Part shown: one piece after another, positions 54,980-63,055 of the stretch
How positions within the stretch are numbered: the first letter of the stretch is position 1
How the letters are laid out: each line of letters begins with the position of its first letter
NCBI GenBank assembly: GCA_016714785.1
Contig: JADKCC010000002.1
Coordinates: 1 to 64,000, forward strand
From: Saprospiraceae bacterium
GTDB lineage: Bacteria; Bacteroidota; Bacteroidia; Chitinophagales; Saprospiraceae
DNA length: 64,000 bases
Direction of reading: 5' to 3'
The notes under the pieces: generated by a model
Seen by the model: only the letters and a program-made list of their open reading frames with translations
What the model was told of the DNA's origin: nothing
Database searches by the model: none
Made by a program: the position numbers and the translations under genes

Positions 54980-57900
54980 TTACTTTTTTATAAATGTTAA
55001 GGTATTTAGCTTATTGCCTGATTGTAAAGAAACAAAATAAATGCCTGAAGTTAAGTCATCAACATTAACATCTATGGTGTCTCTTTCTCCGGCAATATTC
55101 ACTATTTTTTGAAAGACCACCTTACCATTTACATCTGTTATTTTTATGTCCGTATTATTGCGGTATATATTACCATTGATATCCAACTTCAGCATGGAAG
55201 TTGTAGGGTTTTCTACAATTGTAAACCCAGCAGACAAGTTTTCAGTAAATTGGACATCTGATAACGATCTTGTGCCATTACTAAACCATACGGCCCATCT
55301 TTGATTAATTGTAAATAAAGTAGGATTTGCAGCAGGTTCAATTTTACTCGTTTTTAAAGTTGCGACTCCTAGATTCAATGCAATTTCTCCTTCATTATCA
55401 AAAATCAATTTATCATCTTTACTGCTATAGTTTGGATAACCTAATGTATTGTTTTCAAAAATCAAACTTACATTTCCTGTTTCTAGATTACCACCTAAAA
55501 TATTTACATCTCCATTTTCATCTATATAATCAAATGCGACAATATATGGACTATTTTTGGAGAATGTAGGATTGCCTATACTTACATTGTTAGGAAGTGA
55601 TGCGTATAGTTTATCGACTTCTCCAAGAGAAAATGTTTGGGATGCATTGTTCCAAACTTTAATAAAACTAATGTCCCAATATTGGATAGAGCCAGCAGTA
55701 TTGGACTTTATTTCGTTTTCAGCATCGTACATGATATACTCACCAGTGATATCAAACTCCATTGCATCTGCATAATTGACGTCACCTGTAGTAACACCTT
55801 GCGTGTAAGTAGGATTGTATAATTCAAAAACATTTTGGGTTACACTAGATCCTCCAAAATAAAATACACTGATTTCATTAATCTCTTCTTTGGTTAGGGC
55901 CGCTATTTTTAAAGCATCTTTTGATACTATTGCATTTCGCCAAACTGGATTTGTACTTAAAATCTGCTCTTTAATAGTAACAGGATTTTTGCTCCAGTCC
56001 AGTGTAATATTGTATATGTGATTGTCATTAGCCACGAAAACTATTTCGCTACCATCATCGGAGATACTTGGTTTTGATATTACTGATTTTGTTGAAATTT
56101 GACCGAGATTGACACCATTTGTGTTGAACATAAATAATCCCGAGTTATTGGCACCCGTAGTGAGAACAAACTCTTGTCCAGGGTTCGTATTAATGTCGGT
56201 CTCATAATTTCCGCCAGATTCACCCAAAATACCTACTTCGTCAAAAGCTTTTTTTGCCGCATTTACTTCGGTATTACCATACAAATCTGTAGTGGCCTTG
56301 ATTACAGCAACCCTACAATCTACAAATTTTGATGACTTTGTGAGATAGTTTGCAAGTGCTCTGTAATATACCTTTTCTGCTTTGTCTTTACCTATTGCTG
56401 TAGCAAATTTAAAAAATGCCCAATTAGGAATACCACTATTGATATGCACTCCACCGTTGTCTTCATTGCCTTTATATCTTTCATCATAGTGACGTGGCTG
56501 CCAACCTGCATTAAAATTATTGGTAGATGCACCATTATGAGGATTTTCTAGATCTCGAAGTGCTCCAGAAGGAAAAGCTGCTGATTTTACGACATCTTCT
56601 CCTATTTTCCAATCATCTCTATCTATCAGTGCACCAAATACATCAGCAAATGACTCATTCAGTGCACCAGATTCTCCTTGGTACTCCAGATTTGCAGTAC
56701 TTTGTACTACTCCATGAGTCATCTCATGTCCCGCTACGTCTAAGCCTCTTGCCAATGACTGAAATGCTCCGTCGCCATTGCCATAAAACATTGCTTGGCC
56801 ATTCCAGAATGCATTGCCCATAGACTTGCCATCTTCATCAGCCACATTGATCAATGAGACAATATTTCCACCAGAACCATTGATGGATTTTCTATTGTGA
56901 GTATTTCTAAAATATTCAAAAGCCTTACCACCATTATAATGAGCCGATACTGCTGTTTTATTACTCCAAATGTTATTGGAAGAAGTCACATGATCATAAT
57001 TAAAATCATCTTTTGCCGGTGAAGTATTAAAAGCATCGATTGTCCAAATTACTCCTTCTGGGTCATTTGGCAATTTTGCAGGTGTTGAAGCAAAAATATC
57101 TCTAGATCCGTCAATCATATAAAATTTTGAAGATACTTCATACGTATTGATCAATCTATTGGTATTAAACAAATCTTGGGCATTAGCAGTAGCCTTACCG
57201 TCCAAGAGTTCACTTTCTGATGATGATATTGACTCCTCCTCATCTATACCCTTGCATTGCTCTCCTTTAGCGTGCTTATGATTATGAAACTTACAGATAC
57301 TTGTATATTTATTTATAACTTCTCCAGTATTAGCATCTATGAAATACTCCCAACGATCTATTAGATTTTTATAGATCGTAACATGATATGCCAATGTAAA
57401 TTTGCCATTGTATGGATAAATTACCAAACTGCTAGTAGGAGTCAAGTCTCCAACTTTAGAAATTTCATTTTCATATTTTACAGCTCCGCCTAAGTCTGCT
57501 TCTGCAATGAATAGTGTTTGTCGGCTTTGATAAATGGGAGTCACATTTTCTATTGCTATGGTTGGGAAGTATGTTCCATTCAGAAAATCGAAATTTTGAC
57601 CTTCTCCATGTATGATGATCTCCGCACCATATACAGGCAAACCTTTGGCTAATTGCTGTAACCGAACATGTGTCATGTCCAACATATCACTGTCGATAGA
57701 TATAATCGTAAATTCATGGGACGGCTGTTTTATCTGCATCAAAGGCGCTGCTGCATCAAGGTATTCAAAAGCCAAGTTTTCAATTGTTAAACCTCTTTTG
57801 CCCGTAGATTTTAATCGTCCTTCTATATACGCTGGTACCTTCCTTTCATTGATTATACCTGGTTTTAATCCCGATTTTAGTGATTCTAAAGTTGAAATAT

Positions 57901-58093
57901 CTAAAGAATTGAAAACCACATCAGATTTAGGTATCTCAGTTGAAGATGAGACATTTATACTTTGGTCTAATAACAATTCTTTTTTATCAATTTTTAAATT
58001 CGGGTCAAATTGTATTTTTTTGAATTGTGCATTTGACACGTAACTGCCCGTTAAAAACACTAAAATGGTAATGTATTTTGAAAAAGAATTCAT
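54980..58093 (-). CDS. Secreted M4 (thermolysin-like) metallopeptidase with T9SS sorting domain
   Basis: In order: signal peptide (ITILVFLTGSYVSNAQ), an FTP/PepSY-type propeptide to about residue 250 (FIDANTGEVINKY), then the M4 catalytic domain with zinc motif VAGHEMTHGVVQS and the third ligand in GALNESFADVFG. The catalytic histidine is in NGGVHINSGIPNWAFF. About 300 residues of beta-propeller-like (PD40/TolB-like) sequence follow (ISDDGSEIVFVANDNHIYNI, EFDITGEYIMYDAENEI). The C-terminus (FTIVENPTTSMLKLDINGNI to DDLTSGIYFVSL) is a T9SS type A domain. It should be exported and activated outside the cell. The frame opens with MRY at 58102; MNSFSKY at 58093 is equally likely. Confidence 0.92.
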   Translation of the reverse strand: MNSFSKYITILVFLTGSYVSNAQFKKIQFDPNLKIDKKELLLDQSINVSSSTEIPKSDVVFNSLDISTLESLKSGLKPGIINERKVPAYIEGRLKSTGKRGLTIENLAFEYLDAAAPLMQIKQPSHEFTIISIDSDMLDMTHVRLQQLAKGLPVYGAEIIIHGEGQNFDFLNGTYFPTIAIENVTPIYQSRQTLFIAEADLGGAVKYENEISKVGDLTPTSSLVIYPYNGKFTLAYHVTIYKNLIDRWEYFIDANTGEVINKYTSICKFHNHKHAKGEQCKGIDEEESISSSESELLDGKATANAQDLFNTNRLINTYEVSSKFYMIDGSRDIFASTPAKLPNDPEGVIWTIDAFNTSPAKDDFNYDHVTSSNNIWSNKTAVSAHYNGGKAFEYFRNTHNRKSINGSGGNIVSLINVADEDGKSMGNAFWNGQAMFYGNGDGAFQSLARGLDVAGHEMTHGVVQSTANLEYQGESGALNESFADVFGALIDRDDWKIGEDVVKSAAFPSGALRDLENPHNGASTNNFNAGWQPRHYDERYKGNEDNGGVHINSGIPNWAFFKFATAIGKDKAEKVYYRALANYLTKSSKFVDCRVAVIKATTDLYGNTEVNAAKKAFDEVGILGESGGNYETDINTNPGQEFVLTTGANNSGLFMFNTNGVNLGQISTKSVISKPSISDDGSEIVFVANDNHIYNITLDWSKNPVTIKEQILSTNPVWRNAIVSKDALKIAALTKEEINEISVFYFGGSSVTQNVFELYNPTYTQGVTTGDVNYADAMEFDITGEYIMYDAENEIKSNTAGSIQYWDISFIKVWNNASQTFSLGEVDKLYASLPNNVSIGNPTFSKNSPYIVAFDYIDENGDVNILGGNLETGNVSLIFENNTLGYPNYSSKDDKLIFDNEGEIALNLGVATLKTSKIEPAANPTLFTINQRWAVWFSNGTRSLSDVQFTENLSAGFTIVENPTTSMLKLDINGNIYRNNTDIKITDVNGKVVFQKIVNIAGERDTIDVNVDDLTSGIYFVSLQSGNKLNTLTFIKK

Positions 58094-58147
58094 ATAGCGC
58101 ATGATTTATTTTTTAACTGTTGAAAATTTTTATAATATTTTAAATTA

Positions 58148-58594
58148 TTACAATTCTGATGGCTTAATTTTTTTTACTATATTCATCAAAATGGCAAAAT
58201 AGGTTTCTATATCATTATTTTGTAAAGGTTCTTTTCCCCACATTATAGTGCTTTTATTCTTTCCACTATTTCTTTCGATAAATGAATACCTATTTCCAGG
58301 TTCGTTTACGTTGCTAGTACTTAAACCTAATTTTTCGTAGTTTACAAAAACTTGTTTAGACATCTGTTTGGGTGTTTTTCCCACTTTTATGATTTCATCT
58401 CCATTTTTAGTATAAATCGTTCCGTCTTCCAATAAATAATATTTGATCACTCTACCCGTGAATCCTCCACCTGACCCAAAAGTCAAAAAGGTTTTCTCCG
58501 AAGTTTCTGGATTAAATACGGTTTTAGAACTTTGGCAAGACATAATTGAAAATAATACCATAATGGCAAATGTATAGTAATGGGATATCTTCAT
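58148..58594 (-). CDS. Lipoprotein of unknown function
   Basis: The N-terminus HYYTFAIMVLFSIMSCQSSK carries a lipobox with cysteine near residue 20. The mature part begins with FLTFGSGGGFTGRVIKYYLL and is beta-rich; no known domain is recognised. A textbook promoter precedes it: -33 TTG at 58663-58665 and -7 TACTTTTG at 58636-58643 with a 19-bp spacer, the -33 lying at the 3' end of the neighbouring polyprenyl synthase gene. It lies 45 bp upstream of the M4 peptidase start region and could be co-transcribed with it. Confidence 0.75.
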   Translation of the reverse strand: MKISHYYTFAIMVLFSIMSCQSSKTVFNPETSEKTFLTFGSGGGFTGRVIKYYLLEDGTIYTKNGDEIIKVGKTPKQMSKQVFVNYEKLGLSTSNVNEPGNRYSFIERNSGKNKSTIMWGKEPLQNNDIETYFAILMNIVKKIKPSEL

Positions 58595-58635
58595 TTTCTT
58601 ATGAGGTTAATATTTTTTTAGACAACAATAAAATA

Positions 58636-58665
58636 CAAAAGTAACTAATAAAAATATAATATCAA
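58636..58665 (-). promoter_or_regulatory. Complete promoter (-33/-7) for the 58148-58594 lipoprotein
   Basis: TTG at 58663-58665, a 19-bp spacer, and TACTTTTG at 58636-58643 on the minus strand match the Bacteroidota consensus TTG-N17-23-TAnnTTTG. The -33 box overlaps the end of the upstream synthase gene. Confidence 0.7.
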
Positions 58666-59645
58666 TGTGCTCTGAATATCATATCGTTGATAAAATCGGA
58701 CAATCGTTCCTTTTTGTCACTTGCAATATCACACGCTCTGAGATGAGAGATCGATAAATCTCTATAAGCTTCAATCAGCTGTCTAGTATATTCTACCACG
58801 TTGACATCTTTAAATATTTGTGTTACTTCATCTATCTTTTTTTGTTCATCCATGACCAAATCTACATCGTGAAAGTATTTTAGAAGCGTTTTATGTTGAT
58901 TTTGGTCCGCTAATTCTTTAGTTTTAAGATATAAATAGGTTTTCTTGTTTTGTAAGATATCTCCGCCGATTCTTTTACCTACATTTGCAGACTCGCCAAA
59001 AGTGTCCAATATATCATCTTGCAGTTGAAAAGCAATTCCAAAATTTTTGGCAAATTCATAGATGTGTTTTTGATTTACAGCATCTGCACCACCTATGATG
59101 GCTCCCATTTGGACCGATGCAGCGATCAATACTGATGTTTTCAATGTGATCATTTCGAGATATTCATTGATTGAGACATCTTCTCTATTTTCGAAATCCA
59201 TATCCATTTGTTGACCTTCACATACTTCAAAAGCCATTTTATTAAAAACATGCATTAGTTGCTTAAATAAATTAGGATCTTGATAATTTAAAAGGTATTG
59301 ATATGCTTGAATCATCATGACATCACCTGTCAAAATAGCCGTGTTGGTGTTGTACTTTATGTGAACAGTTGGCTTACCACGCCTTACCTCCGCTTTGTCC
59401 ATAATATCATCGTGTAGCAAAGTGAAATTATGGAAAACCTCTACGGCCATCGCTGCGTTCATAGCAAATTCTGAAATTTCGCCATATAGATCACAGCCCA
59501 AAAGTGTAAAAACTGGTCGCAATCTTTTTCCACCCAAGGACAAAATATAATCTGCAGGTTCGTAAAGATTGAGTGGCTGCCTTGTGAGTTGATGAGCCTT
59601 TAGATAAGACTCAAATTGCATTTGAAAATTTTTGATAAGCTCCAT
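58662..59645 (-). CDS. Polyprenyl diphosphate synthase
   Basis: This trans-prenyltransferase condenses isopentenyl diphosphate into longer prenyl diphosphates. The first aspartate-rich motif is LLHDDIMDKAEVRRGKPT and the second is FQLQDDILDTFG, with GGKRLRPVF near the N-terminus. Product length (geranylgeranyl or longer, for quinones or carotenoids) cannot be told. The frame opens at ATG 59666, but that codon overlaps the -7 element TACCTTTG (59664-59671); the ATG at 59643-59645 (MELIKNFQMQFESY) is the likely start, giving 327 residues. Confidence 0.93.
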   Translation of the reverse strand: MELIKNFQMQFESYLKAHQLTRQPLNLYEPADYILSLGGKRLRPVFTLLGCDLYGEISEFAMNAAMAVEVFHNFTLLHDDIMDKAEVRRGKPTVHIKYNTNTAILTGDVMMIQAYQYLLNYQDPNLFKQLMHVFNKMAFEVCEGQQMDMDFENREDVSINEYLEMITLKTSVLIAASVQMGAIIGGADAVNQKHIYEFAKNFGIAFQLQDDILDTFGESANVGKRIGGDILQNKKTYLYLKTKELADQNQHKTLLKYFHDVDLVMDEQKKIDEVTQIFKDVNVVEYTRQLIEAYRDLSISHLRACDIASDKKERLSDFINDMIFRAH

Positions 59646-59663
59646 GTGGAATACAATATTTGA

Positions 59664-59671
59664 CAAAGGTA
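59664..59671 (-). promoter_or_regulatory. -7 element for the polyprenyl synthase gene
   Basis: TACCTTTG on the minus strand overlaps the most upstream in-frame ATG. The start site near 59657 leaves a leader of about 12 nt to the ATG at 59645. It is divergent to 59801-59808. Confidence 0.6.
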
Positions 59672-59775
59672 AAAATCAATTGCTTTATAATTAGTTTTAT
59701 TTGGTTTAATTGTATAAAACCTAATAAATTTAGGAAATGAATTGATCTTTAAAATAAGCTATTTCATCTATAAAG

Positions 59776-59808
59776 TTTGATTTGATCAAAACAATAATCC
59801 TACTTTTG
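59776..59808 (+). promoter_or_regulatory. Promoter (-33/-7) for the outer-membrane receptor at 59842
   Basis: TTTG at 59776-59779, a 21-bp spacer and TACTTTTG at 59801-59808 fit the consensus. The ATG at 59782 lies within this promoter, so translation should begin downstream. Confidence 0.65.
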
Positions 59809-59841
59809 TCATTATATTGTCAATTTTTAAAAACATTTAAT

Positions 59842-62301
59842 GTGAAATACATCGTAAGTTTAGTTTTATTAATGTTGGTTTTTACTGTCACTGCACAATT
59901 TCCGATGGGAGGCGGAGCCAAAGGCCCTACCATCAAAGGAAAGATTGAGGGTAAAATCATTGATTCTTTAAGTAAAGAACCTGTCGGTTTTGCTACTTTA
60001 TCTCTCAAGAAAAAAGGAAGTTCTATTGTAATTGACGGTGTTTTGTCCGAAGAAAATGGAAGTTTTATATTTGAAAAAGTAGTTAATGGAAATTATGATC
60101 TATATATATCTTTCCTTGGGTATAATGAAAAGAAAATCACGACGGAAACGACCTTAAAAAATCCAGATATTAATGTAGGAACTATTCTATTGTCACAATC
60201 CACTGTATTGCTAGATGCGGTCGAAATAACTGAAGAAAAGGTCTTAGTAGAAAACAAAGCAGATAAACTCGTATTTAATGCCGAGAATGATGCATCAATT
60301 GCTGGTGGAGATGCTACAGATGTATTGCGCAAAGTACCTATGTTATCTGTTGATCTTAATGGTAATGTTTCTCTGCGCGGATCGCAAAATGTACGAATAC
60401 TCATCAATGGCAAACCATCGGGTATGTTTTCGAGCAATGTCGCAGATGCGCTCAAGATGTTTCCTGCTGACCAAATAAAAAAAGTAGAAGTCATCACTTC
60501 TCCTTCTGCTAAATATGATGCTGAAGGTAGTGCAGGTCTCATCAACATCATCACTAAAAAGCAAAATGTGGAAGGTGTCGCAGGTAGCGTGAATGCTTCT
60601 ATTGGAAATCGACAGAACAGCTTGTTTACCAACCTTAATGTAGGAAAAGGAAGACTTGGACTTAGTTCAGGTGCAGCAGTGTTTTATTCGACACCAGCAA
60701 ATGGTACCACCGAATTTTATAGACTCGATAAAGTTACAAAGGGAATAATATCTCAAGATGGAACTCAAAAAACATCAAGATTGGGTGGTAATGGCTCTCT
60801 AAGTGCATTCTATGATTTTAATGGGTATAATAGTATCAATAGTTCTATTAATTTCAGAGGATTCGGATTTGATGTAAATGGTACAACAAATGGTAAGATA
60901 AATGATGTAATAAGTGATAATTTTACTAGGAATAATAAAGGTAATAACTTTTTTGGTGGTTATGATTGGAATACGGATTATACACGAAAATTTGAAAAAA
61001 GAGAAGGCCAGGAACTATCACTAGGTGTTCAATATTCCCGTCAAAACAATAATCAGGATTTTGAGATAAATGAAGTACATGACATCGAACTATTAAATAG
61101 AGATACGGAAGTACTAAATGACGGTGTAAATCACGAGACTACATTGCAAGTGGATTATGTGCATCCATTTACCAAAGCTGTAAAACTTGAAACAGGTGCA
61201 AAAGCCGTGATAAGAAATATCATTAGTGATTATAACACACAAAATTTTGACATTACTACCGGTTACACACCTTTGATAGAGCAATTCAATTATGATCAGG
61301 ATGTATATGCCGGTTATGGCTCATTAAACTTTTTGATTGCAAAAAAATACTCCGTAATCACAGGCCTGAGATATGAAAAAACAGCTATTGCTGGAACATT
61401 TGATAAATCAACAGATCTGAATTTTAGTGATATCAATTATGAAAACTTCCTCCCTAATCTTACGATAAGTCGGACATTTAGCGGTTTCCGTACCCTAAAG
61501 GTATCTTACAGCCAAAGAATTCAAAGACCAAGTTTGCAATTTATCAATCCATTTAATAATAATAGTGACTTCATCAATAGAACAGTGGGTAATCCTGAAC
61601 TTGATCCCGAATTAGTACAACAATTTGAAGTAGGTTACAATTTTACATACAAAGGATTTACTACCTTCTCATCTCTATTTTATAAATATACAGATGGCAT
61701 CATTGAACAAGTGCTTGGATTGGATGGCAACGGACTTTCCGTAAATACTTTTCAAAATATAGGAACGAATAATTCAATAGGACTCAATACATTTATCAGC
61801 AAAACGGTCAATCTCGTAACGCTGCGCACAGGTGGAAATATCGCAACGTACAACGCTAAAGGAATAGTCAATAATGAAGCCGCCGAAAGAAGTAGTTATG
61901 AGTACAATATTTTTATGAATGGTGAGGTCAAAATCAGTGGTACATTTAAAGCAGATTTTTTTGGATTTTTCAGATCTCCAGTACGAACTATACAGGGTGA
62001 TAATCCAGCATTTACGATATATGGGATGGGCGTGCGCAAAGAATTTAAAAACTCAAGTATAGGACTTACCTTGATAGAACCCTTTAATGCAGACAAGTTT
62101 TTCAAATCCAATGTAGAGACTGATGCATTTGTCCAAAAAACTTCTTTTAGCATACCTTTCCGAAGTATTGGTGTAAACTTCCGTTATAAATTCGGTAACG
62201 TGGACTTCAAAGAGCGTAAATCAAAAGTAAAAAATACCGATCAAAAACAAGGACAGGATAATCAAGGAGGCGGAATAGGTACAGGAAATCAAGGGTCATA
62301 G
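59842..62301 (+). CDS. TonB-dependent receptor-like outer-membrane protein
   Basis: The signal peptide (KYIVSLVLLMLVFTVTAQ) precedes a carboxypeptidase-D-like domain (IKGKIEGKIIDSLSKEPVGF), a plug (DVLRKVPMLSVDLNGNVSLR, RILINGKPSGMF, ITSPSAKYDAEGSAGLINII) and a barrel. It belongs to the outer-membrane beta-barrel subgroup in which the plug contains NVSLRG and a PSAKYDAEG motif. The C-terminus is unusual: after the last strand (NFRYKFGNVDFKERK) a hydrophilic Gln/Gly-rich tail (QKQGQDNQGGGIGTGNQGS) is added. The frame opens at ATG 59782, but the promoter at 59776-59808 covers it; GTG 59842 gives a proper signal peptide. Ligand unknown. Confidence 0.88.
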   Translation: MKYIVSLVLLMLVFTVTAQFPMGGGAKGPTIKGKIEGKIIDSLSKEPVGFATLSLKKKGSSIVIDGVLSEENGSFIFEKVVNGNYDLYISFLGYNEKKITTETTLKNPDINVGTILLSQSTVLLDAVEITEEKVLVENKADKLVFNAENDASIAGGDATDVLRKVPMLSVDLNGNVSLRGSQNVRILINGKPSGMFSSNVADALKMFPADQIKKVEVITSPSAKYDAEGSAGLINIITKKQNVEGVAGSVNASIGNRQNSLFTNLNVGKGRLGLSSGAAVFYSTPANGTTEFYRLDKVTKGIISQDGTQKTSRLGGNGSLSAFYDFNGYNSINSSINFRGFGFDVNGTTNGKINDVISDNFTRNNKGNNFFGGYDWNTDYTRKFEKREGQELSLGVQYSRQNNNQDFEINEVHDIELLNRDTEVLNDGVNHETTLQVDYVHPFTKAVKLETGAKAVIRNIISDYNTQNFDITTGYTPLIEQFNYDQDVYAGYGSLNFLIAKKYSVITGLRYEKTAIAGTFDKSTDLNFSDINYENFLPNLTISRTFSGFRTLKVSYSQRIQRPSLQFINPFNNNSDFINRTVGNPELDPELVQQFEVGYNFTYKGFTTFSSLFYKYTDGIIEQVLGLDGNGLSVNTFQNIGTNNSIGLNTFISKTVNLVTLRTGGNIATYNAKGIVNNEAAERSSYEYNIFMNGEVKISGTFKADFFGFFRSPVRTIQGDNPAFTIYGMGVRKEFKNSSIGLTLIEPFNADKFFKSNVETDAFVQKTSFSIPFRSIGVNFRYKFGNVDFKERKSKVKNTDQKQGQDNQGGGIGTGNQGS

Positions 62302-62331
62302 AAAATAAATTCATTTTTTTGTAAATTAAAC

Positions 62332-62362
62332 TTGACTTATTGTAAATTTAGCTTTACTTTTG
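62332..62362 (+). promoter_or_regulatory. Promoter (-33/-7) of the membrane protein/XRE operon
   Basis: TTG at 62332-62334, a 20-bp spacer and TACTTTTG at 62355-62362 match the consensus fully. The last four bases of the -7 box fall inside the left arm of the inverted repeat at 62359-62395. Confidence 0.75.
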
Positions 62363-62395
62363 TACATATTTACTAAATTAAACAGTATGTACAAA
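62359..62395. promoter_or_regulatory. Perfect inverted repeat overlapping promoter and start codon (operator-like)
   Basis: The arms TTTGTACATA (62359-62368) and TATGTACAAA (62386-62395) are exact inverse complements separated by 17 bp. The left arm overlaps the -7 element and the right arm reaches the A of the start codon, with the expected transcription start between them. This is the position of a repressor operator, possibly for the HTH protein encoded by the second gene; an RNA hairpin masking the start is the alternative. Confidence 0.65.
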
Positions 62396-62787
62396 TGAAC
62401 AGACTCCTTACTAATACCAAGGCTATAGGTATTCTATCTTTTTTGATGCCAGTAACTTATATTATTGGCAAAATAATACTAAAAAGATTTTCTGAAAATA
62501 CCGCTTTGTGCTTGTTTTCCATGTTAGTGCCTCTCATTTTAATTTTGGCACTAACTTATATTCAATATCATAAATTACAAACGGATGACGAAGTGGAGGT
62601 AAGAGTCAATTTAGAAACGAGTTATATCTCGTTTGGCCTGATAATTTTGCTTTATATGGTCAATGAATATAATCAGATATATATGAATTGGGACATTGAT
62701 TATGTTTTAATATTTCTATTAGGAAGCCTTTTGGTGCATTATTTTGTAAAGAAAAAATATGGTCTAAGAGATGAAGAACAATATTAA
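62395..62787 (+). CDS. Small four-helix membrane protein, partner of an XRE regulator
   Basis: This 130-residue protein has about four transmembrane helices (AIGILSFLMPVTYIIGKII, LCLFSMLVPLILILALTYI, YISFGLIILLYMV, IDYVLIFLLGSLLVHYFV) and a short charged cytoplasmic tail. It is of the type often encoded directly before a small Cro-like regulator (DUF2178-like size and layout; family not certain). The next gene overlaps it by 17 bp, so they are translationally coupled. The membrane protein may sense a signal for the regulator; this is inference. Confidence 0.75.
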   Translation: MNRLLTNTKAIGILSFLMPVTYIIGKIILKRFSENTALCLFSMLVPLILILALTYIQYHKLQTDDEVEVRVNLETSYISFGLIILLYMVNEYNQIYMNWDIDYVLIFLLGSLLVHYFVKKKYGLRDEEQY

Positions 62788-62968
62788 AATAGAGCGATCG
62801 CGACATAATATCACACAAGCAGATCTTGCCGAAGTCGTAGGGATAAGTCGTCAGTCAATCAATTCTATAGAAACAGGAAAATTTATACCTTCAGTAGTTT
62901 TAGCAATCAAAATCAGTCAATATTTTAAGTTGCCTGTAGAAGACGTATTTATACTGGAAGATCTTTAA
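62771..62968 (+). CDS. XRE-family (Cro/C1-type) helix-turn-helix regulator
   Basis: This 65-residue HTH protein reads NIKIERSRHNITQADLAEVV, then GISRQSINSIETGKFIPSVV, the complete HTH_3 fold with the recognition helix SRQSINSIE, ending VEDVFILEDL. It belongs to the YozG-like group of short regulators that follow small membrane proteins. The likely target is the perfect inverted repeat at 62359-62395 ahead of its own operon (autoregulation), which is inferred from position only. Confidence 0.9.
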   Translation: MKNNIKIERSRHNITQADLAEVVGISRQSINSIETGKFIPSVVLAIKISQYFKLPVEDVFILEDL

Positions 62969-63055
62969 TTAAAAACCCAATTCACACCATTATATCCACA
63001 TCCATCGGAAATAGCTTGCAGTACTTAGTGGTTTGTATTTACTTTGTTGGTAAAT

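Noticed and set aside
60093..60632. Minus-strand 179-codon frame within the receptor gene
   Set aside because: Antisense to a well-supported plug domain.
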